Positions 1 through 5,637 of a stretch of DNA of 5,637 nt are shown here, piece by piece. A program made the translations under genes and the position numbers. The stretch's first letter is position 1, and each line of letters begins with the position of its first letter. Under the pieces are notes generated by a model. The model made no database searches, was not told the DNA's origin, and saw nothing but the letters and a program-made list of their open reading frames with translations. Source of the DNA: Pseudomonadota bacterium (GTDB lineage Bacteria; Pseudomonadota; Alphaproteobacteria; Rhizobiales; Xanthobacteraceae); the NCBI GenBank assembly GCA_023405565.1, contig JAEXXW010000158.1:1-5637 (forward strand), written 5' to 3'.

Positions 1-783
1 GTGTTGGCCGAACTTGAAAATCCCCAATTGGTGGCCACACTTTTCGCGGCGAAGGCTGCGCTCGGGGTCGTCAAGGCGGATCTTGATCGCATCAACAGTA
101 CCAGACCGGAAACCATCGCCGCCCGACGGGCCGAAGTTGCGGCCGCCCAGGCGGATGTGGTGCTCAATCAGGAAACATTCGATCGTCAGGCTCAGCTCTC
201 CCGTACGGGAAATACGCCGCAATCGCGCGTCGATGAAGCGACCCGCAATCTTGAGGCTGCCATTCGAAAACGTGAATCTGCAGAGGCTGCGCTGCAATTG
301 GCCATCACCGGAGCCAGCAAGGAGGAACGTGCATTGGCAGTCGCCCAGGTAAAACAGGCCGAGGCCACCCTGGCGCAGCGCGAGGTCGATATTCAGGAAC
401 TTAGAATCCTGGCTCCGATTTCCGGGCAGACAACGACACGGATTGCCGAACTCGGTGAGAATTTCAGTGCAGGTGCGCCGATGTTTTCCCTGATCGACTT
501 GGACAATCTCTGGTTTACCTTCAACCTGCGCGAAGATTTGCTCGCAGGCTTGCAGATTGGCGATACGTTCTCCGTCACGGTGCCCGGTCTTGGCGCAAGA
601 AAGCTGCAAGTCCGTGTCACGATGATCAATGTCCAGGGGCAGTATGCAACCTGGAGAGCGACCCGTGCGACCGGGGATTTCGACCTGCGGACCTTTGAGG
701 TGCGTGCGGTGCCCACCGAGAAGGTGCAGGGGCTGCGTCCCGGCATGAGTGCAATCGCCGGCTGGGCGGGAAGAGGCCGGTAA
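1..783 (+). CDS. HlyD-family periplasmic adaptor (membrane fusion protein), 5'-truncated by the window edge
   Basis: This is the periplasmic adaptor of a tripartite exporter, linking inner-membrane permeases to a TolC-like outer-membrane channel. The 260 visible residues read as: end of the first lipoyl half-motif (VLAELENPQL, where the initial GTG is most likely an internal valine), a long Ala/Glu/Gln-rich alpha-helical hairpin (about 10-132), the second lipoyl half (LRILAPISG at 134-142 to SLIDLDNLWF at 163-172), then a beta-barrel region ending in the family-typical GLRPGMSA (244-251). ATRATGDFDLRTFEVRA (220-236) is characteristic of YhiI/YbhG-like adaptors. At the hairpin tip, R62 and L66 have the spacing of the RLS TolC-contact motif, but the serine position is unclear (T72 or S75). 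The membrane anchor and first barrel-sandwich half are missing and should lie upstream. The stop is one base before the next gene's start, so this is the first visible gene of a three-gene operon. The substrate cannot be read from sequence. Confidence 0.93.
   Translation: MLAELENPQLVATLFAAKAALGVVKADLDRINSTRPETIAARRAEVAAAQADVVLNQETFDRQAQLSRTGNTPQSRVDEATRNLEAAIRKRESAEAALQLAITGASKEERALAVAQVKQAEATLAQREVDIQELRILAPISGQTTTRIAELGENFSAGAPMFSLIDLDNLWFTFNLREDLLAGLQIGDTFSVTVPGLGARKLQVRVTMINVQGQYATWRATRATGDFDLRTFEVRAVPTEKVQGLRPGMSAIAGWAGRGR
768..776 (+). promoter_or_regulatory. Ribosome binding site deciding the GTG start of permease 1
   Basis: GGGAAGAGG lies inside the last codons of the adaptor gene and ends 8 bases before a GTG at 785. 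This favours 785 over the in-frame upstream GTG at 749, which would add 12 residues without membrane or domain character and overlap the adaptor gene by 35 bases. The position suggests translational coupling between adaptor and permease. Confidence 0.6.
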
Positions 784-784
784 G

Positions 785-1999
785 GTGCGTGGCCGAGGCA
801 CGATACGGCCGGGCTTCTGCTTTGTCTTCGCACGCGAATGCGATTGGCTGCGTCGTCGTCCTTTCCTTCTGGCGCTCAGCACGATCATTCCGTTGGCGCT
901 GATGGCGGTGCTGATTGTGATCTTCAGCGCCGGGCTTGCAACGAAGTTGCCGATCGGCGTCCTCGATCTCGATGGTTCTGATCTGTCGCGGTCGATCATC
1001 CGTATGGCCGATGCGACACCCGACGTGTCTGTCGCAAGGCGTGTCAGCGATCTGGCAGAAGGCCGGCAGGCCATTCTTTCGGGCCAGATTCACGGCCTCC
1101 TCCTCCTGCCAGGCAACCTTGACAGGGATGTGCAAGCCGGACGGCGCCCGGAGGTCGTTTTTTTCTACAATACGCAGACCATGACCGCGGGTAACCTCGT
1201 GCTGCGTGGCATCAATGCTGCGATACCTGCTGCTGCCGCCGGTATTCGTCAATCGCTGCGGACAGGTCAGGGGCAATCGTTCGATGCAGCGCTGGCGTCG
1301 CTTCAGCCCATTCCGGTTCAGGTCCATGCCTTGTTCAATCCGACGCTGAATTACGTTCACTTCCTTCTCACTGCGTTGCTGCCGAGTGTTCTTCAGGTCG
1401 TTGTTGTGGTCACGTTGGCGTATTCGATCGGTCTCGATGTGGAGACGGAGCATCGGCTCAAAGTCCTGAGGCGTCTGGGCGGCGGGCTTTGGCCCGCTAT
1501 GATCGGGAAGCTGTTGCCTTACACATTTCTGTTCCTGATCATTCTCGGTGCCGCGGATGCTGTTCTGTTCGGTATTCTGGAATTGCCGCTGCGTGGCAGT
1601 CGTGCATTGCTGATCGCTGCCGATGTTCTCTTCATTCTTTCGTGCCAGTTGATCGGCGTGCTTCTGGCACTGGTCATCAGGCCGGTTGGCAGCGCGATCA
1701 GTATCGCGACGGTCATTACCGCGCCAGCGCTTGGCTTCATGGGAATAGGATTTCCACGCCTGGGCATGAATGCATTCGCTTATGGCTGGGGCGCGATCCT
1801 TCCAGGGACCTGGTATCTGACGGCCCGGATCGATCAGACCATCCGGGGTGCGCCACTCGATTTGTCGTGGCAGCCGGTGCTTGTTCTCGCGGGCTTTGTA
1901 ATCCTTCTCGCGTCGGCGGTCGTTTTGCGATTGGAGGCTATCCGGAAGCGATCGTCCCGGGAAATGCGCGCCCGCGTCCTGGTTCAGGTGCCGTCATGA
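785..1999 (+). CDS. ABC-2 type transporter permease, first subunit (YhhJ/YbhR-like)
   Basis: This is an integral inner-membrane subunit of an ABC exporter, 404 residues from the GTG at 785. It has the classic ABC-2 (PF12698-like) layout: a basic N-terminus (WLRRRP, 21-26), TM1 at about 27-49, a large extracytoplasmic domain (about 52-190) beginning LPIGVLDLDGSDLSRS, then five further TM segments at about 192-215, 240-266, 275-297, 302-324 and 362-383, and a basic cytoplasmic tail. YNTQTMTAGNLV (128-139), FNPTLNY (184-190) and the YGWGAILPGTWYL segment (333-345) are family landmarks. There is no Walker motif, so it needs a separate ATPase. It starts one base after the adaptor stop and overlaps the next permease by ATGA; the two permeases probably form a heterodimer. 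The start at 749 is a less likely alternative. Function as exporter permease is secure, substrate unknown. Confidence 0.93.
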   Translation: MRGRGTIRPGFCFVFARECDWLRRRPFLLALSTIIPLALMAVLIVIFSAGLATKLPIGVLDLDGSDLSRSIIRMADATPDVSVARRVSDLAEGRQAILSGQIHGLLLLPGNLDRDVQAGRRPEVVFFYNTQTMTAGNLVLRGINAAIPAAAAGIRQSLRTGQGQSFDAALASLQPIPVQVHALFNPTLNYVHFLLTALLPSVLQVVVVVTLAYSIGLDVETEHRLKVLRRLGGGLWPAMIGKLLPYTFLFLIILGAADAVLFGILELPLRGSRALLIAADVLFILSCQLIGVLLALVIRPVGSAISIATVITAPALGFMGIGFPRLGMNAFAYGWGAILPGTWYLTARIDQTIRGAPLDLSWQPVLVLAGFVILLASAVVLRLEAIRKRSSREMRARVLVQVPS

Positions 2000-3186
2000 A
2001 CGGCGCCGTGTGGGTATTCCGGCGAGAACTGCAGCGAGTCTTTGCGCTGAAGGCTGCATTTTCCGTTCTTGTTGCAGCGATAATCCTCTACGCCGTGTTC
2101 TACCCACAGCCTTATCTCAATGAAGCTTTACGGGAAGTTCCCATCGTTCTGATCGATCAGGACGGGACGGTCAGCAGCAGGGAGCTTGCGCGGCGTATCG
2201 AAGCCACATCTGACATCGCGATCGCTGCCGTCCTGCCCGATCTTCCCAATGCGGAGCGCGAAATCTACGCGCGGCGTGCGTTCGGTATTCTCCTTATTCC
2301 GCAGAATTTCGAACGTGATCTGTTGCACGGTCGTGCATCGCCGATCGCGCTCTATGCCGATGCCAGCTACTTTCTGATCTATCAGCGTGTTTCGGGCGCG
2401 ATTGCCGCCGTAGCGCGTACATTCGGTGTGGCGGTGGAAACCGCGCGTCTGATCGGCGTCGGGGTTGACCCGGCATCGGCACTGCCGGCGACCGACCCCA
2501 TGCCCCTCACCACTGTGCCACTTTTCAATCCGCAGGGAGGCTATGCAACCTATCTCCTGCCGGCGGCCTTTGTCCTGATCCTGCAGCAGACATTGTTGAT
2601 TGGTGTTGGTTTGCTCGGCACGCTCTCGGAAGCGAGGAGCAGCGACGAGGACCACCTCCACCGGCCCGATCCACAGCCAGGCGCTGCGGCTGTTGTCGTC
2701 GGAAAGCTTGCGGCCTATCTCGTGCTGCAGGCGGCAATCTTTCCATTCTATCTTGTGGGATTGCCGTATGTTTACGGCGTGCCGCGTCTGGGCTCGGTGA
2801 TGGCTATCCTGATCTTTGCAGTTCCATTTGTCCTTGCCGTGGGCGGGCTCGGTCTCGTCATGGCCGCGATCTTTCGCAAGCCCCTTACGGTTCAGCTTGC
2901 CTGCGCGGCGATTGGCTTGCCGTTTTTCTTTCTGGCCGGCTTTGCGTGGCCAGCCGAGGCTATTCCTGCGCCTCTCCGTATCGTGTCGCTGCTTGTTCCC
3001 AGCACATCGGCAATCGATGGCTTTGTAAGACTGTCGCAAATGGGTGCACCGCTGGCTGACGTCAGACCTCAGCTATTTGCGCTTTGGGCGTTGACACTCG
3101 CTTATGGTGGCACTGCGTTCGCGCTCATCAAGCATCGGATGGATCGTTCTATTGCCCCTAGGTCAGATCGCTGCCGCGGGCTTTGA
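1996..3186 (+). CDS. ABC-2 type transporter permease, second subunit (YhhJ/YbhS-like)
   Basis: This is the second inner-membrane permease, 396 residues. The ATG at 1996 overlaps the TGA of the first permease (ATGA), and no strong Shine-Dalgarno precedes it, so translation is probably coupled. The same frame stays open upstream to 1489, but that part overlaps the first permease and is not permease-like. The layout matches its partner: TM1 at about 20-37, an extracytoplasmic domain (about 40-180) starting VPIVLIDQDGTVSSRELARR, then TM segments at about 182-209, 236-262, 268-293, 299-320 and 358-378. LFNPQGGYATYLLPAAFVL (176-194), FLAGFAWPAEAIP (312-324) and LVPSTSAIDGFVRLSQMG (333-350) are strong family signatures. 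A charged loop with SSDEDHLHRPDPQPG (215-229) lies between two membrane segments. The two permeases are paralogous in plan but clearly diverged, consistent with an obligate heterodimer. It is the last gene of the visible operon. Confidence 0.93.
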   Translation: MNGAVWVFRRELQRVFALKAAFSVLVAAIILYAVFYPQPYLNEALREVPIVLIDQDGTVSSRELARRIEATSDIAIAAVLPDLPNAEREIYARRAFGILLIPQNFERDLLHGRASPIALYADASYFLIYQRVSGAIAAVARTFGVAVETARLIGVGVDPASALPATDPMPLTTVPLFNPQGGYATYLLPAAFVLILQQTLLIGVGLLGTLSEARSSDEDHLHRPDPQPGAAAVVVGKLAAYLVLQAAIFPFYLVGLPYVYGVPRLGSVMAILIFAVPFVLAVGGLGLVMAAIFRKPLTVQLACAAIGLPFFFLAGFAWPAEAIPAPLRIVSLLVPSTSAIDGFVRLSQMGAPLADVRPQLFALWALTLAYGGTAFALIKHRMDRSIAPRSDRCRGL

Positions 3187-3202
3187 TGGTGTTGCGGCTT
3201 AT

Positions 3203-3232
3203 CGGATATGATCGAAGCGGATGCGATCGAAA
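3203..3232. repeat. Imperfect 15-bp tandem repeat, two copies
   Basis: CGGATATGATCGAAG (3203-3217) is followed directly by CGGATGCGATCGAAA (3218-3232), matching at 12 of 15 positions. It lies just 17 bases after the stop of the second permease. It may be a paired protein-binding site or chance duplication; no family assignment is possible. Confidence 0.5.
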
Positions 3233-3281
3233 AAACGGTCCGCGGCGTTTGAAGACGACATTTCATATGCTGAAGTACAGA

Positions 3282-3308
3282 CTAACAGTTAGCTGCTTCT
3301 CGCTAACT
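3282..3308. repeat. CTAAC/GTTAG inverted-repeat cluster
   Basis: CTAAC (3282-3286), one base, then GTTAG (3288-3292) form a small perfect palindrome. A third arm follows: AGTTAGC (3287-3293) pairs with GCTAACT (3302-3308) across an 8-base loop. The two pairings exclude each other in RNA. As DNA, the compact palindrome resembles a dimeric repressor operator. As RNA, the 7-bp stem followed by only two further T bases would be a weak terminator at best. Position is about 100 bases after the export operon. Confidence 0.4.
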
Positions 3309-3400
3309 TTCATGGCTCATAGCGACCAAGCGATCTGACTTGTATTGAATGCTGGAATTTCGTGGCGAGGCTGTCGTGACAATCCTGTCCGGCCACGCAT

Positions 3401-3440
3401 CAGCGCATGTAGCTTCTTCGCCGCGCTTGGCAGCGCATGT
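3401..3440. repeat. 10-bp direct repeat CAGCGCATGT, two copies 30 bp apart
   Basis: CAGCGCATGT occurs at 3401-3410 and again at 3431-3440. The start-to-start distance of 30 bp is close to three helical turns, so both copies would face the same side of the DNA. Two copies only; chance is possible. Confidence 0.4.
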
Positions 3441-3554
3441 GATACTGGCGATGGCGCTGAAGACAACGCCGGCAGCGTTACTGGGCGATAGCTATGTAGC
3501 CGCCGCTTATCCAATTCCGGTCAGTGATTTATGCAATCAGAAGAATGTTTCTGA

Positions 3555-3571
3555 CAGCCCATGATGGGCTG
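3555..3571. other. Perfect 7-bp hairpin (CAGCCCA-TGA-TGGGCTG)
   Basis: CAGCCCA (3555-3561) and TGGGCTG (3565-3571) are exact inverse complements with a 3-base loop. The stem is GC-rich, but GGGCGATG rather than a T tract follows, so it is not a canonical Rho-independent terminator. It could be an operator, a processing stem, or a boundary hairpin between the two transcription units. Confidence 0.45.
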
Positions 3572-3593
3572 GGCGATGTCATCGATCGGTTAA

Positions 3594-3607
3594 ATTTTTG
3601 TAAAAAT
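3594..3607. promoter_or_regulatory. AT-rich palindrome, possible promoter or operator area
   Basis: ATTTTT (3594-3599), GT, AAAAAT (3602-3607) is a perfect 6-bp inverted repeat in the most AT-rich patch of the spacer, about 205 bases before the surface-protein start. Easily melted AT-rich DNA of this kind is often found in promoters, and GTAAAA or TAAATT might serve as a poor -10 element, but no good -35 is seen at proper spacing. The promoter role is a guess. Confidence 0.25.
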
Positions 3608-3658
3608 CACCTGCTTTTGTCCCCGCCAAGTCGAAGGTGGCGCTCGCTGTTTTCGGCG

Positions 3659-3701
3659 GTTGATTTGCTTTGTCTCCAGCCTGTCCGACGGAAAAATCAA
3701 C
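3659..3701. repeat. 8-bp inverted repeat GTTGATTT / AAATCAAC
   Basis: GTTGATTT (3659-3666) and AAATCAAC (3694-3701) are exact inverse complements separated by 27 bases. If the surface gene is transcribed from further upstream, they could close a long stem in its leader. Alternatively the arms are two half-sites for a regulator. Function is unproven. Confidence 0.3.
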
Positions 3702-3755
3702 TCGCCCATCACTCTCTTTAGCTCGTCGCCTCACCACGCCTTTCCCTTCACCAAA

Positions 3756-3776
3756 CGCGGAAACCCAGTTCCCGCG
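3756..3776 (+). other. Possible leader hairpin upstream of the surface-protein gene
   Basis: CGCGG (3756-3760) pairs with CCGCG (3772-3776). AA (3761-3762) can extend the stem with TT (3769-3770) past a single bulged C, leaving a small ACCCAG loop. It lies 36 bases before the start codon and does not cover the ribosome binding site, so it might affect mRNA stability rather than directly block translation. Confidence 0.3.
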
Positions 3777-3800
3777 AACAAGCATTTGTGTCCTTATTTC

Positions 3801-3806
3801 AGGAGA
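3801..3806 (+). promoter_or_regulatory. Strong ribosome binding site (AGGAGA) of the surface-protein gene
   Basis: AGGAGA is a near-consensus Shine-Dalgarno sequence 6 bases before the ATG at 3813. It fixes the start codon and argues for efficient translation, as expected for an abundant surface protein. Confidence 0.8.
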
Positions 3807-3812
3807 ATTTCC

Positions 3813-5637
3813 ATGGCTCTCGGTGCCGGTTCGATCGCTTTCGTTGGTGTTAATGCTGATGGCGCTGAAAATATCTCATTCGTTGTGTTGCAGGACATTG
3901 CCGCTGGTACCGTGATCAGCTTCACCGACAAGACTTGGACTGGCACCGCGTTCTCCGCCGGTGAGGCAATGTGGAGCTGGACCGCTACAAGCAGCATCAC
4001 CGCTGGCACCATCGTGAGCATGGACGGTTTGGCCGCGAACGGAACTGCCACCAGCAATCTCGGCACAATCAGCTTCGCCGCAGGCTCCGTTCGCGACATC
4101 AGTGACGGCACCGAAACCATTTACGCTTTCACCGGCGCGTCGACCCAGCCGACCTTCCTCACCGCGGTCGCCAGCAATGGCTTCTTCCCTGGAGCTGGTA
4201 CGCTGACCAACACTGGTCTGATCGTGGGCGAAACGGCTCTGAACCTCGGGGCCGTCGACGCAGGCTTCGATATCGCGGCCTACAAGGGGCCCCACTCGGG
4301 TCCGAACTACGTCGAGTTGGCGCGCTTGATCAACACGCCGTCCAACTGGATGACCCAGGACACCGCCAATGTCGACGATAGCCAGGACGGCACCGCGCCG
4401 GACGTGCCATTCTCGACCGACCCCTTCACCGTCGATCCGACGGCACAGATCGTCGCCTTCGACGCGGCCTCGCTCAGCGTGTCGCGTTCGGAAGGCGCTG
4501 CCGGCACCACCACGACCTATTCATTCACCGTCGTGCGTACCGCCAATACGCCAGCCGGCACGCTGACCTTCTCCGGCACCGTCGCCTCGACAACAGCGGA
4601 CGCTGCCGACTTCGGCGGCACGTTCCCGGCGACCTTCACCGGCACCATCGCCGAAGGTGCGAACTCAGCGGTCGTCACCATCACCGTCACCGGCGACGCG
4701 GTCTTCGAGGCTAGTGAGAGCTTCGCCGTCACCCTCACGTCGGCCTCCAACAGCAACGGCTCGTCAACCACGATTGGCACCAACTCCGTTGCTACCGGCA
4801 CCATCATCAATGACGATGCCAAGCCGTCGGTCATCAACGCCGGCGAGGTTGTCTCCGGTGCCATTTCGCTGACGGGTACCGAGACGCTGGCGATCAACGA
4901 CGGCGGCACACTGACCGGCCGGTTGACCATCGCGACCAACCAGGTTGCCGACAGCCTCGTGAATCACGGGCTGATCGACAGCGCGACTGGCCAGGCGATC
5001 ACGCTCAACGTGACCACGGCGGGACAGAACCTCTCGCTGTCGAACGAAGCCGAAGGCGAAATCATCGGCCATGGCCCAAGCGCGCTGATCACACTGAACG
5101 GAAACCAGAGCAGTACGGTTACCATCGACAACGCCGGTTCGATCGAGAACATCGGCATGGCGATTACAGCCAACAATTATTTCGGCGGCCAGGGCTTCAC
5201 GGTGAATAACCTCGCCGGCGGCACCATCGCGTCAAACGGCACTGCGATCTACGGCAATGCCCAGATCAACAATGCTGGGCTGATCACCGGCAACGATGCC
5301 GTCGACCTCGTTACCTTCAACACCACGATCAACAATCTGGCCGGCGGCGAGATTCGCGGCAGCCACCATGCGGTGACCGGCACGGTCGGCGCGACCATCG
5401 TCAATGCCGTCGGTAGCACGATCATCGGCGAAAACGGCTCGGCCGTGAACTTCGACAATGACACGGCCATCGCCAACACAGTGAAGGTGATCAACTACGG
5501 CCTCATGGAGGGCCGTTCGGCCGAGCTCACCGACAGCGATGGTGACGCGATCGACGTCGACGGCCTCGCGATCGTCGAGAACTACGGCTCCGTGAAGGGG
5601 TTGGGCGCGGAAGGCTACCACAAGGGCGAGCCGAACG
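3813..5637 (+). CDS. Large extracellular/surface protein with Calx-beta domain and beta-helix repeats, 3'-truncated by the window edge
   Basis: An uninterrupted frame of 608 codons runs off the right edge. Residues about 5-205 (starting GSIAFVGVNADGAENISFVV, with SFTDKTW and TAPDVPFSTDPF) match from memory the N-terminal beta-rich domain that heads many secreted Calx-beta proteins of alphaproteobacteria. Residues about 212-335 look like a Calx-beta domain, ending in VFEASESFAVTLTSAS and GTIINDD. From about 340 the protein becomes Asn/Gly/Thr-rich repeats suggesting a right-handed beta-helix. TDSDGDAIDVDG (573-584) resembles a calcium-binding acidic loop. There is no basic-hydrophobic N-terminal signal peptide, which fits type I secretion with a signal at the unseen C-terminus better than a Sec-dependent autotransporter. 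The composition is almost free of Cys and rich in Ala, Thr, Gly and Asn. Codon use is strongly biased to ACC, GCC, ATC and GGC, unlike the mixed use of the export operon. Likely role: surface layer, adhesin or biofilm matrix; the precise function and any C-terminal enzyme domain cannot be seen. Confidence 0.88.
   Translation, partial: MALGAGSIAFVGVNADGAENISFVVLQDIAAGTVISFTDKTWTGTAFSAGEAMWSWTATSSITAGTIVSMDGLAANGTATSNLGTISFAAGSVRDISDGTETIYAFTGASTQPTFLTAVASNGFFPGAGTLTNTGLIVGETALNLGAVDAGFDIAAYKGPHSGPNYVELARLINTPSNWMTQDTANVDDSQDGTAPDVPFSTDPFTVDPTAQIVAFDAASLSVSRSEGAAGTTTTYSFTVVRTANTPAGTLTFSGTVASTTADAADFGGTFPATFTGTIAEGANSAVVTITVTGDAVFEASESFAVTLTSASNSNGSSTTIGTNSVATGTIINDDAKPSVINAGEVVSGAISLTGTETLAINDGGTLTGRLTIATNQVADSLVNHGLIDSATGQAITLNVTTAGQNLSLSNEAEGEIIGHGPSALITLNGNQSSTVTIDNAGSIENIGMAITANNYFGGQGFTVNNLAGGTIASNGTAIYGNAQINNAGLITGNDAVDLVTFNTTINNLAGGEIRGSHHAVTGTVGATIVNAVGSTIIGENGSAVNFDNDTAIANTVKVINYGLMEGRSAELTDSDGDAIDVDGLAIVENYGSVKGLGAEGYHKGEPN
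4953..5636 (+). repeat. Degenerate ~20-residue N-x-G-x-I protein repeats (beta-helix rungs)
   Basis: From residue 381 of the surface protein a loose motif recurs: NHGLIDSATGQAI, NEAEGEIIGHGPSALI, NAGSIENIGMAI, NLAGGTIASNGTAI, NAGLITGNDAVDL, NLAGGEIRGSHHAV, NAVGSTIIGENGSAV, NYGLMEG and NYGSVKG. Each unit has an Asn, then Gly and a beta-strand Ile/Leu, then a small-residue turn before a second strand, as in rungs of right-handed beta-helices of autotransporter passengers and large adhesins. The DNA copies have diverged, so this is an old protein-level repeat rather than a recent tandem duplication. It continues beyond the window. Confidence 0.7.

Larger units (their letters stand above)
3187..3812. 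other. 626-bp spacer without a convincing gene
   Basis: The region between the export operon and the surface-protein gene has lower GC than its flanks. The short open frames in it (for example 3349-3564 and 3524-3721 on +, 3317-3514 and 3579-3785 on -) lack good ribosome binding sites and recognisable motifs. The spacer contains several short repeats and hairpins listed separately. I found no hairpin followed by a run of T that would make a canonical terminator for the operon, and no clear TTGACA/TATAAT pair. It must nevertheless hold the surface gene's promoter unless that gene is read through from upstream. Confidence 0.7.

Noticed and set aside
626..1453. Long minus-strand open frame (275 codons)
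   Set aside because: It is antisense to the adaptor end and first permease, with the Arg/His/Gln-rich composition of an antisense shadow.
1489..1995. In-frame upstream extension of the second permease, giving a 565-residue protein
   Set aside because: It overlaps the well-supported first permease in another frame, its translation is Cys/Arg-rich and not membrane-like, and the ATG at 1996 with ATGA overlap gives the expected family length.
2128..3039. Long minus-strand open frame (303 codons)
   Set aside because: It lies wholly antisense to the second permease, and its translation is a charged, Arg/Gln/His-rich shadow without any domain.
3233..3247. AAACG/CGTTT arms around GTCCGCGG as a terminator of the export operon
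   Set aside because: The stem is only five AT-leaning pairs and only three T bases follow, too weak for a Rho-independent terminator.
3349..3564. 71-codon + strand open frame in the spacer
   Set aside because: No Shine-Dalgarno before the ATG, no recognisable motif, and it spans repeat structures. A decayed gene cannot be excluded, but nothing supports it.
3794..5621. Series of minus-strand open frames opposite the surface-protein gene
   Set aside because: They arise from the ACC/GCC/ATC-rich codons of the real + strand gene and have Val/Ala-rich low-complexity translations with no start signals.
1..5637. CRISPR array, tRNA, rRNA or insertion sequence
   Set aside because: No regularly spaced near-identical repeats, no tRNA-like cloverleaf or rRNA motifs, and no transposase with terminal inverted repeats were seen.
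1..5637. Dedicated type I secretion operon for the surface protein
   Set aside because: The permeases are ABC-2 type without fused ATPase domains, unlike HlyB/PrtD-type transporters, and the 626-bp spacer argues against one transcription unit. Proximity alone does not support a substrate link.

Overview
The window looks like chromosome from an alphaproteobacterium. A Sphingomonadales, Caulobacterales or Rhizobiales member is the likeliest source, judged from moderately high GC, codon use and the architecture of the large surface protein; the lineage is inference. All supported genes are on the + strand and fall into two blocks.

Block 1 (1-3186) is a tightly packed export operon. It starts with the 3' part of a HlyD/YhiI/YbhG-type periplasmic adaptor gene, cut by the left window edge. 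One base after its stop comes an ABC-2 type permease gene (GTG start at 785, good Shine-Dalgarno). A second ABC-2 type permease gene overlaps the first by ATGA (ATG at 1996). Together they suggest an inner-membrane exporter with two different permease subunits, joined by the adaptor to a TolC-like outer-membrane channel. No ATPase gene lies between or after these genes, so it must be upstream, elsewhere, or absent.

Block 2 is a 626-bp spacer (3187-3812) with no convincing gene. It is visibly less GC-rich than its flanks and holds several short repeats and inverted repeats: a 15-bp imperfect tandem pair, a CTAAC/GTTAG cluster, a 10-bp direct repeat, a perfect CAGCCCA/TGGGCTG hairpin, an AT-rich palindrome and a leader hairpin. 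No canonical Rho-independent terminator and no clear sigma-70 promoter was found, although the change of gene class and the long spacer imply a transcription boundary here.

Block 3 (3813 to the right edge) is the 5' part, at least 608 codons, of a large extracellular or surface protein. It has a perfectly placed AGGAGA ribosome binding site. Its layout is an N-terminal beta-rich domain often found at the head of secreted Calx-beta proteins, one Calx-beta domain, then about 20-residue degenerate N-x-G-x-I repeats typical of a right-handed beta-helix stalk. It lacks an N-terminal Sec signal, so type I secretion through a C-terminal signal beyond the window is the favoured route. Nothing in the window shows that the Block 1 exporter secretes it; ABC-2 exporters of this kind normally handle small molecules. 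I do not see a clearly new biological system here. The points most worth following up are the missing ATPase, the secretion route of the surface protein, and the repeat-rich spacer.
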